From Amorphochlora amoebiformis (lineage: Eukaryota; Cercozoa; Chlorarachniophyceae): a stretch of 64,000 nt of DNA. A model generated the notes under the pieces. The model did no database searches. It worked only from the letters and a program-made list of their open reading frames with translations, and was not told the origin of the DNA. Location of the stretch: assembly GCA_054601695.1 (NCBI GenBank), contig BAAHQB010000019.1, positions 1,240,001-1,304,000 of the forward strand, in the 5' to 3' direction. This document shows positions 30,244-64,000 of this stretch, piece after piece. The first letter of the stretch is position 1. Each line of letters starts with the position of its first letter. The position numbers and the translations under genes were made by a program.

Positions 30244-33200
30244 TCAGGTTTGGAACATTTTAACGAATAGTCTTTTATGTGGATGGTTAGCCAAAGGTTT
30301 GGTAAGTATGTCAGCGACGTTATCCTCACTGGCGACCTTTATCAGCCTTACCTCCTTTGCTCGTATCGAATACCGAACGTTGTGGTATGAAACTCGTATC
30401 GAGCGGCTTTTCTTTGATAGACCTTCCTTGGTCGCAATTGCAATTGCTGGTTGATTGTCTTCGTTAATGTTCACTGGTCTGTCAAGATTTACACCAAATT
30501 CGGTTAGTAATTCTCTGACATAAATCACGTCCCTCACGCATTCCGAACATGCTATATATTCCGATTCTGTGGTGGAATTTGCGACAACTTTTTGTCTGTG
30601 GCTGGACCAAACTACCGGGCCATCAGCCAAGTTGACAACGTGACCAGAGACGGATTTTCCTGTTTCCTTACATTGGGCAAAACTGGCATCCACATATGCC
30701 TCGGGCATTGTATCCGTCCTCCTGTACTGTATCCGCACAGTGGACGTATTTACCACGTAATGTATCAATCTGTCCAATGCATCCATGTGGGTTTGCTTGG
30801 GTTCCGTGGAAAATCTGGCCAGGGTTCCGATGGCGTAAGAAATATCCGGTCTAGTTCCGACCGATAAATAAATTAGCGCGCCAATTTTCTGTCTGTACCG
30901 GGTACTACCGACCCTTTCGGAATCCAGAAATGGGTCGAACGCCGTGGCGATAGGGGTGCGTACTTTTCGTGTGTTTGGGGCGTATTTCTCCCTCAACCTC
31001 TGTATATATCTGGTTTGGGATAGCCCAAATTCGCCGTTTGGATTAGTGGTAATTTCCAGTCCGAGACAATGATGTAGGGGTCCTAGATTTTTGAATTTGA
31101 ATCTGCTCCCTATGTTTCGGAGAATCCACTCCAAGTCATTTTTCGCGGCGTAAAATATGGGTATATCATCCACGAACACTCCCAGGATCATTTTTCTACC
31201 ATATCTGGTGACTGTGAATACGCCCGGGTCAATCACTGACTGTTTGAATCCAAGGGATGTGATGAATTCCACGAGTGTTTTGTTCCACAAGTGGCCTGAC
31301 TGTTTCAGTCCATATATTGATTTATTGAGTTTCAGGACTTTCTCACCGGGTGTGATCATGATCCTGTGTTCTCTTGGTGTCGTGGGCTTATACCCTTTGG
31401 GTATTTTCAGGTATATATCTGCGTCTATTTTCGCATACAGATATGCCGTGGTTATGTCTATGTTGTGGCCTTTCAGGCTCCACACGGTGGCTAACGCCAG
31501 CATAATGCGAAGGGAATTCAACGAGAGGGTTGGCGCATAGGTGAAAAAGTATTCTTTTCCTTCTTGTTGGTTGAAGCCTCTCGCAACAAGTCTCATTTTA
31601 TACCTTATGGTATTATCAGGTTTGAGCTTTTTCGTATACACATGCTTTGTGGTTAATGGTCGTACCCCTTTGGGGCAGGACATTAGCGTCCATGTGTTGT
31701 TCTCAACCAGGCTGTCATATTCACTCTGAATTGCCTTTTTCCATTCACTCTTTTCCCTGCAATTTATTGCGTCATAATAACTGAGAGGAATGTCCTCCAA
31801 TTGTTGCACCGTGGGTTGTTTATTCATATATATATATAGGTCATCCTTCGGAGGGACGAACTTGATATCAGCCACGCTCGCGTTTAAGTGGTGGGAAAGT
31901 TCGAAAATGTAGTCATCGAGTCCATATAGTGGTGCTCTAACTCCTCTAGCCTCTCGGGCTGATCGCCTAGGCTGTGAGCTCTCATGTGCTTCTTGCTGTG
32001 CACGCTGCTCATCTGAGTTATTTTTGATTTCATCATTTCTTTCCTCAATTTGTTCTTGTGGAAATTTGAACATTTTCTCGTACCACACGTTGACCATTCG
32101 TCTGTACTGTTTTCCTCTCCTGTCACGCAATATATATTGGCCAGGCTGGTTCGTGTATCCCACGAATCTCATATATCTACCACGATCATATAGGCTCGAA
32201 GGCCTTTTCATGAGTTTAGTCTCCTCCTGGCGCTGTTCTTTTGGTATATGTACCAGACAGATGCACCCAAATACACGAAAATAAGATATATTGGGTTTGT
32301 AATTGGTCAAAACTTCCCATGGCACAGCAGTTGCGAGCGTGCTATGTTTCAGTCTATTGTAGGTGTGGGCCGCGACCTGTGCGGCATAGCACCAATATCC
32401 GTATGTGAGTGATGCGTGATGCAGAATTGCGCGAGTCATACGCATAATCGTCTGGATTATTCTCTCACTCACTCCGTTTTGCTCCGGCCTATACGGTGTC
32501 GAGGGGTTCCATCGTATTCCTTGGTCCCTGAGGTGATCCTGCATCCCTCGGGATACGTAGGTCCCTTCCCCATCGGCTCGGAATTCATTTATTGAAACGC
32601 CAAATTGAGTCTTAAGAGTGGCTATAACCGTCTTAACGGTATTAAGCGTTTCCCTTTTGTTTTTAATTAGGCGCAAAAATAAAGCTCGGGATCCATGGTG
32701 AACCAAGACCACAAATCCATGGTATCCCCTTATGGATTCCGGCAGCGTCTTTTGGTCGCTGTTCAATCGGTGGTAGGTATATATATATATGGTTTTGGTC
32801 CCCATCTTCCCTACTGGGACCAGAGGGGCTCTTTCGGGTCCTCTCACCGGGATTCTCGTGCAATTCGCCACTTCGCATGTCATGCATCTCAATTTTGAGT
32901 TGAATCTCTGGGGGCAATTCATCCCCAGGACCAGTTGCGCCGTTTGACGTTGTTTTCTTGCAGACACGTGGCAAAGTCGCTGATGATTCAGCATTTCGAG
33001 TGGCACAGTCTCGCGGATTAGAATAGTGTTGTGTACCCCCTGGTACATTTTGCTTTGGGTTTTTGGCTGACCCCGTAGGTAGTACAGGTTCGATCCAGCT
33101 AGATCCGCGTAACCTATGTGCACTTGCTCGTATTCGAACGTTATTTTACGTTGGTGGATTATTATTTTTATTCCTCTCTTATCCATCCGTGCGACAGATA

Positions 33201-33972
33201 GGAATGTGCCTGTGGTGTCCTTCGAGTAAATGGCTAACACTTTCAGGGTGTATGTTCGGTCCTCTCCAAGGTCCATATCAAAATACATATATCCATAGTG
33301 GTGGCATATGTATGCGTGGCCCTGTTTGCCTACTTTTACTCGTATTTTCTTTTTGAGCGGTTGCATCTCGTGCACGTAAGAGATATTATTCGTGAAATTA
33401 GAGGTGGCTCCAGAGTCTACTATTACTCTATCAGGATGACCTACCTCAGCAACTATATTGTGCTCTATATATATATTGGGTTCCACCATGTAAGGACACA
33501 CATCTATGATATCAGATAAATTGTCATCAAGAGGCACATTGGGCATGGCAGTCACAATTCTCGTCGTTTTGGCCCCCCCTTTTGGGGTATTTGTCTCATC
33601 CAAAGAGATCACTGAGGCAACCTGGTGCTGCGCTAGCATTGCCCTAGAGTTTTCACTACCCTGAATCAGCTTCTTAAAGCGAGCAGAGTGTGGGCAGGCT
33701 GCCATATAATGGTCTTTAGCACCACAGAGAAGACATTCGCCTCGCTGGGCTTGTCTGGGCCTCTTGGGCTCCCTTTCTGGCTGGTTAGAGCCGCTTCTCT
33801 TTGTTCCATACCACCATTGGTATCTCGGGTGGCGTCCACGCCCCCGGCGTCCGTAGCCCACGCGAGCGGCTTCGACCTCGACCTCGGCCTTGGTAACTGT
33901 TAAAGAAGTTACTGCCGGGTTCCGGATCATGTCTGATCGTATCGATCCCTTTTGCCATTCGTTCTTTGGCAT
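30244..33972 (-). CDS. pol: Copia polyprotein (zinc knuckle, protease, integrase, reverse transcriptase, RNase H)
   Basis: One 1242-codon frame. A basic Arg/Gly-rich leader is followed by a CCHC zinc knuckle (C80, C83, H88, C93), as at a gag C-terminus. The aspartic protease motif DSGAT is at 186-190. Integrase has the HHCC finger (H330, H335, C363, C366) and a D405-D467-E503 triad with 35 residues between the last two (ADGEGTYVS, PEQNGVSER). The reverse transcriptase has the copia-style NIDITTAYL at 838-845 and FVDD at 933-936 (usually YVDD). RNase H has AYVDASFA near 1092, TESEY near 1136 and NEDNQPAIA near 1170, ending VADILTKPL. Odd points: the fourth RNase H acidic position (usually the D of a HIDIRYH-type motif) reads Arg within SIRVSYH; the usual DDYSR of integrase reads HHGSR; and a small TA tract encodes IYIYTY at 395-400, next to the first catalytic Asp. 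Otherwise unbroken. Confidence 0.95.
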   Translation of the reverse strand: MPKNEWQKGSIRSDMIRNPAVTSLTVTKAEVEVEAARVGYGRRGRGRHPRYQWWYGTKRSGSNQPEREPKRPRQAQRGECLLCGAKDHYMAACPHSARFKKLIQGSENSRAMLAQHQVASVISLDETNTPKGGAKTTRIVTAMPNVPLDDNLSDIIDVCPYMVEPNIYIEHNIVAEVGHPDRVIVDSGATSNFTNNISYVHEMQPLKKKIRVKVGKQGHAYICHHYGYMYFDMDLGEDRTYTLKVLAIYSKDTTGTFLSVARMDKRGIKIIIHQRKITFEYEQVHIGYADLAGSNLYYLRGQPKTQSKMYQGVHNTILIRETVPLEMLNHQRLCHVSARKQRQTAQLVLGMNCPQRFNSKLRCMTCEVANCTRIPVRGPERAPLVPVGKMGTKTIYIYTYHRLNSDQKTLPESIRGYHGFVVLVHHGSRALFLRLIKNKRETLNTVKTVIATLKTQFGVSINEFRADGEGTYVSRGMQDHLRDQGIRWNPSTPYRPEQNGVSERIIQTIMRMTRAILHHASLTYGYWCYAAQVAAHTYNRLKHSTLATAVPWEVLTNYKPNISYFRVFGCICLVHIPKEQRQEETKLMKRPSSLYDRGRYMRFVGYTNQPGQYILRDRRGKQYRRMVNVWYEKMFKFPQEQIEERNDEIKNNSDEQRAQQEAHESSQPRRSAREARGVRAPLYGLDDYIFELSHHLNASVADIKFVPPKDDLYIYMNKQPTVQQLEDIPLSYYDAINCREKSEWKKAIQSEYDSLVENNTWTLMSCPKGVRPLTTKHVYTKKLKPDNTIRYKMRLVARGFNQQEGKEYFFTYAPTLSLNSLRIMLALATVWSLKGHNIDITTAYLYAKIDADIYLKIPKGYKPTTPREHRIMITPGEKVLKLNKSIYGLKQSGHLWNKTLVEFITSLGFKQSVIDPGVFTVTRYGRKMILGVFVDDIPIFYAAKNDLEWILRNIGSRFKFKNLGPLHHCLGLEITTNPNGEFGLSQTRYIQRLREKYAPNTRKVRTPIATAFDPFLDSERVGSTRYRQKIGALIYLSVGTRPDISYAIGTLARFSTEPKQTHMDALDRLIHYVVNTSTVRIQYRRTDTMPEAYVDASFAQCKETGKSVSGHVVNLADGPVVWSSHRQKVVANSTTESEYIACSECVRDVIYVRELLTEFGVNLDRPVNINEDNQPAIAIATKEGLSKKSRSIRVSYHNVRYSIRAKEVRLIKVASEDNVADILTKPLANHPHKRLFVKMFQT

Positions 33973-34234
33973 CTTTCTTGACTTGGTAGACTTGAGTCCT
34001 CAAGTCGTCCACGACACCGAGCCATTGTCAGATGACACGTGTCCGTCCTCGTGGACATTAATCTTGGTGTTGGGCCATCTTGCTTTCAGCAGACGGAGGG
34101 TTTCCTCTTTGTTTCTTCTCCTCCGCTGTCGCCCTAGTCTCGGCTTGCGTACCCGTGACCACACGACCAGAGCGGGTCATGACGGCATGGGTAGCAGCGG
34201 TTGGTTCGCTTGCGGCGGAAGCGGGAGTGCTCAT
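33785..34234 (-). pseudogene. Gag remnant of the copia element
   Basis: An ATG four bases inside the 5' LTR (34234) opens a 58-codon frame beginning MSTPASAASEPTAATHAV and ending at TAA (34058-34060). A second in-frame stop follows at 34028-34030. The same frame then reopens as WLGVVDDLRTQVYQVKKD and an Arg/Gly-rich stretch, ending at about 33785, where it overlaps the start of the pol frame. A copia gag is normally a few hundred residues before the zinc knuckle. Here the whole space from LTR to knuckle is about 0.5 kb, so the capsid region has been deleted and the rest is interrupted. Confidence 0.7.
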
Positions 34235-34238
34235 TACC

Positions 34239-34415
34239 TATTACGTAGTGGGCGGTGATGCAGATGAGATCTGTCTATGATTACGTAGTAACTTGCCGAT
34301 GCGTGAGCGGTAACTTAAACTAATGAGCTGTTCTTCCGCTCATATGACTAATTCGGTAAAACCTAATTTGTCGGCGGTCTCGTCATTCTGTCTTCACATT
34401 CATCCCTCACTGACA
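34239..34415 (-). repeat. 5' LTR of the copia element
   Basis: Upstream LTR in the element's orientation, identical by eye to 29223-29399. It is followed outside by target-site copy GCATC at 34416-34420. Just inside it, on the element strand, the sequence GGTAATGAGC only weakly resembles the initiator-Met-tRNA primer-binding site common in copia elements, so the primer site is not assigned with confidence. Being the 5' LTR, it should drive transcription leftwards. Confidence 0.95.
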
Positions 34416-34420
34416 GCATC
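34416..34420. repeat. Target-site duplication GCATC (right copy)
   Basis: Partner of 29218-29222, abutting the outer end of the right LTR. The pre-insertion site can be read as CTCC-GCATC-CAGC. Confidence 0.85.
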
Positions 34421-34662
34421 CAGCACATACCGCACGTGTACCGCACGTGTACCCAGACTAGGCGACGCCATTTACACTAGTTACAATCCGCGGCGCACTC
34501 GTACTGTTACCTAAATATGATATTTGGTGTTTTTGAATATGTATTTGGTATGTAATATATATGTTGTATATATTTTTTGTGTACTTTTATATAAATAGAG
34601 TGTTATGTGAATGTGTTTGTACTTGAATACACATATACATACATATATATATATATATATCC

Positions 34663-34693
<31 letters not shown>

Positions 34694-34710
34694 AATATAT
34701 ACATATATAT

Positions 34711-34748
<38 letters not shown>

Positions 34749-34751
34749 AAC

Positions 34752-34783
<32 letters not shown>

Positions 34784-35625
34784 GTATATTTTTAAATCAT
34801 CAATCTAAATAGTGTGAGGAGACGCAGCTCGAAGAGTAGATATCGATAGCATTTTGAAGTATAGCCGTACGTAAACTACAGATAGCTGGAGATTGCTGGA
34901 GATCCCGGAGATTGCTCGGAGATTACCTTCCCGGTAGTACCGGGTGGTAGTGCCGGGTAGTACCTGGTAGTACGGGCTTCCAGATATACTGTGACACAAC
35001 GTGACGTCACGCCATGTCACGTTTCCAGAACTTTCCCGAAGATTCCGGTACGTTCGAAAAGCTAGAACATTCCTAGAAATTCCTGAATGAACTGGTTGAG
35101 AATTTGCCTTCATCATTGACATTATCCAAACGGACTTGAATCAAACTCTGGACTACCATCTACTATGCCACTGCGCTAACAATATATATATATATATATA
35201 TTTATATATACATATATATAATATGCATAAAATAAAATAGAGCAACTACACAATACATAAATATATATATATATATATATTGTATAGGTATATATTTGCA
35301 TATATATATATATGTGTATATATATATATATTTATACGGACGTGTATATTATATATACATATTATATATGTATATATATATATACATACATGTGTATACA
35401 TATATATGTATATATATATATATATTATATATATATATATATATATGTGTATATATATATGAATATGTATGTATATGTATATATGTGTATGTATGTGTAT
35501 GTGTACATACACACATATATGCACATAATATATGTATATCTCATATACACACACACATGTATGCACCACAATATTTAAATAAAGTTTCAAACACACATCC
35601 ATGCACACACATGTAAACATGTTAC

Positions 35626-35656
<31 letters not shown>

Positions 35657-35784
35657 TGATATACATATATGTAAATATATATATATACATATTTGTAGAC
35701 ATATATATGTATATATATATTTAGATATATAAAGGTTTAAAACACACGCAAACATACACACAAACGTACATCTAAAGATATATC

Positions 35785-35854
<70 letters not shown>

Positions 35855-36079
35855 CGTTTAAAACACACGCAAACACACACACACACACATGTATATATGT
35901 ATTATGTATATGTATATGTATGTATACACACACACATATATATAAAATATATGTATGTATGTATATATGTATGTAATATATATACATATATATTTATATA
36001 TATATACCTATATATATATATATCCATATGTATATATATTTATACCTTATAGTTCAGCGGATGGAAACGATGTATATAC

Positions 36080-36110
<31 letters not shown>

Positions 36111-36150
36111 CATATATATGTATATGTTTACATATATTTATATATATACC
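34421..36150. other. Intergenic region between the retrotransposon and the 3' end of the membrane-protein gene
   Basis: 34421-34510 is unique. 34520-34795 and 35180-36150 are TA-rich with CA/TG dinucleotide patches. 34800-35180 is a 380-bp GC-balanced island with tandem GGTAGTACC/GGTAGTGCC-type motifs (34930-34975) and repeated GGAGATTGCT (about 34885-34925), but no long frame. A degenerate copy of the last exon of the membrane-protein gene lies at 36048-36070. Confidence 0.55.
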
Positions 36151-45966
<9,816 letters not shown>

Positions 45967-46067
45967 AGGCGGCGCGGAGGCTACCTGATCGATCATTTCG
46001 AATACACACGTGTGAGTGCGATTCGGTGCCGTGAATCTTCACGTTCTCTATCGATTGATCAAATCAA

Positions 46068-47226
46068 ATGAGAAAAATTGTACTGGAAAATGTTACCATC
46101 TTTTCCTCTTCCTCTCCAGTACCCGCCAGGACTCCTGATTGGGGATATGTTAGGAGCGGAGAAGAGTGGGTGACGTCAGTGGAAGGCCGGTTGAGTTTGG
46201 CCGTCGTTATCGTCGGAATGAGACATCATCCCGAACCGAGGAAGAGGGAGAAAATATTGAAGGGCTACCGTCGTGCTCATCGTCTCCAGACATATTCTCG
46301 GGCCGGGGGAGATAGGTTTGCAAGTAGCTTCGGGTGCTTGTTGCGTCTCCGTGGGTTATTGTCACTCAGGATGACACGCTAAATCACTGTTATTGATTTC
46401 ACTTGAAATTATCCAATGACCTCTAATTGAAAAATGAAATCAAGGGTATTGATATATGGATATCTAGATAATAAATCTTAATATTCACATATCTTATTCC
46501 CGATGTACACATAACATACAAATTCGAATATTGGTCTGATCAAAAGTCACTGGGGATGACAGCCAGTCATCCAATCATTCCAGGAGTCTTTTTTTGAGTC
46601 TCCAGACAGATCCAGAAACGATCTCGGATGGGGGCATGCAATTCCACTGCCAAGCTTGAGGTGTGGGCACATATGCGACGTTCTAACTTTAAAACCAAAG
46701 AACCATTCCCTTTTATTTACCGCTGAATTTTTCGCTCAGGTTAAGCGGGATCTCCGGTATGCAACGGCCATGCCTCTCATGGTCACAGCTCCAGAGGTGC
46801 TTAAGGGAGGATACTTCCCCTGGTATGATATATCGATTCGAACATACTATGCCTTTCCTTCATCACGACGTACCGTGCACTGGGGTGGGGACGGGGGGTG
46901 TGGAGGAAGAAAAAATCTATGACTTCTTACCGGTTTCAATTCTTCCGAGTTGGATTTATGATAGGGTTTCGCGCACATATAGTATCTTGTACGCAATTAC
47001 GTCGAAGATAAAGACGATTTTCATTGTGGTGAATATGTTTTGCGTCCGGAATATTTTCTCTCCGAGCATGATTATATTTGTTTAACTAGCCATGTTCATG
47101 ACAATGTTCCTGACAAAGTGCTGCTACTGCAGTTGGGAGGCCATGTTTGACCCCGTGCACCCCAAGTACAAGAACGGGGATAATACGATCACATGGACTG
47201 GCAAAGATTGGACATGGTCTTTTTAA
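46068..47226 (+). other. Coding-like, repeat-free region, gene structure unresolved
   Basis: This is one of the few GC-balanced stretches without TA or telomere-type repeats. It holds an open frame at 46068-46382 (104 codons, Arg-rich C-terminal half), a frame at 46656-46922 containing VKRDLRYATAMPLMV after a good acceptor (CGCTCAG), and a third frame at 46759-47085 with a hydrophobic stretch. After a single TAA the third frame continues to 47226 as CSWEAMFDPVHPKYKNGD and TWTGKDWTWSF. A fourth frame from about 46983 reads DDFHCGEYVLRPEYFLSEHD. These frames cannot be joined into one product by obvious splicing. It may be a gene with short ordinary introns, the first exons of the downstream coiled-coil gene, or a decaying pseudogene. 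It lies just upstream of the divergent membrane-protein gene, whose ATG is at 45966, so 45967-46067 may hold promoter sequence. Confidence 0.3.
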
Positions 47227-47432
47227 GTAAAAAGTGTAAACCATAAATACGATATCATCAGATATATTCTACACATGCGGGTTTTCATATTCGTTCATTC
47301 ACATACTATGCATGTATATATATACACATATATATATCTATATTATATATATATATATGTATATTATATATATATATATATGTATATTATATATATATAT
47401 ATATGTATATTATATATATATATTTATTATAT

Positions 47433-47481
<49 letters not shown>

Positions 47482-47537
47482 ATTATTTATACATATATAT
47501 ATATGTATACGTATATATATATATATATGTATATTAT

Positions 47538-47609
<72 letters not shown>

Positions 47610-47701
47610 ATATATAAATATACATATATTATAAATATTACATATATCTGTATCATTCATAAATATATTACATCACACAACACACACACACACACACACA
47701 C

Positions 47702-47749
<48 letters not shown>

Positions 47750-47787
47750 TACGTAATAAGTATTAAAATACATATCTAAATATATAG

Positions 47788-64000
<16,213 letters not shown>

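Larger units (their letters stand above)
29223..34415 (-). mobile_element. Ty1/copia LTR retrotransposon, near-complete, minus strand
   Basis: The 5193-bp element is bounded by two direct 177-bp repeats that look identical base for base, and by a 5-bp target-site duplication, GCATC (29218-29222 and 34416-34420). Domain order in its pol frame is zinc knuckle, protease, integrase, reverse transcriptase, RNase H, the Ty1/copia order (integrase before RT). Identical LTRs and an intact pol indicate a recent insertion. The gag capsid part is missing, so capsid function would have to come from another copy. About 0.84 kb of non-coding DNA separates the pol stop from the 3' LTR, unusually long. The element and its immediate flanks are free of the repeats that fill the rest of the window. 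Confidence 0.95.

Noticed and set aside
29835-30454. Plus-strand frames of 113 and 105 codons
   Set aside because: Lie in the retrotransposon's non-coding 3' region or antisense to pol; no independent support.
34229-34238. Primer-binding site matching initiator Met-tRNA
   Set aside because: Only a weak resemblance (GGTAATGAGC); not enough to call.

Overview
This is a eukaryotic genomic window dominated by simple repeats. By eye well over half of it is (TA)n, telomere-type CCCTAA/TTAGGG arrays, (GA)n/(CT)n tracts and minisatellites. Nearly all long open frames are translations of these repeats (IYIYIY, SLSLSL, RERERE, LTLTLT) and are not genes. The real coding sequence is in about 70 very short exons of 17 to 141 nt. 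They can be recognised because they are non-repetitive, sit between GT (twice GC) and AG, and join in one continuous reading phase. TAG ends three genes and no non-standard code is needed. The repeat introns, spliceosomal sites and Ty1/copia element suggest a microbial eukaryote (a protist or alga) with TTAGGG-type telomeres. I cannot name the lineage from sequence alone.

Layout. (1) 1-23008, plus strand: a 29-exon gene, 5' end outside the window, for a flavin disulfide-reductase-family enzyme. It best resembles soluble (Si-specific) NAD(P)+ transhydrogenase (SthA/UdhA). Its introns hold almost all of the telomere-like DNA. (2) 23317-28657, plus: a five-exon gene for an unrecognised 114-residue protein. 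Several of its exon edges are copied five to seven times in tandem. (3) 29223-34415, minus: a Ty1/copia LTR retrotransposon with two apparently identical 177-bp LTRs, a 5-bp target-site duplication and an intact 1242-codon pol, but almost no gag. (4) 36151-45966, minus: a complete 14-exon gene for a 286-residue multi-span membrane protein made of two related halves. (5) About 46.0-47.23 kb: a GC-richer, repeat-free stretch with coding-like frames that I could not resolve into one gene. (6) 47788-64000, plus: a gene running off the window, with at least 20 exons for a Lys/Glu-rich, probably helical or coiled-coil protein I do not recognise.

The main observation is structural. Introns consist of repeats whose ends double as splice sites: GTATAT...ATATAG for TA tracts, and GTAACCC...CCTTAG or CTAAG for telomere-type arrays. 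Beside many exons, the exon edge with its splice site has been duplicated two to seven times together with the adjoining intron repeat. A roughly 45-90 bp dispersed element with a perfect hairpin recurs inside the telomere-type arrays. Together these suggest introns growing by local tandem duplication and by insertion of telomere-like DNA. No CRISPR array, rRNA or tRNA gene was seen.
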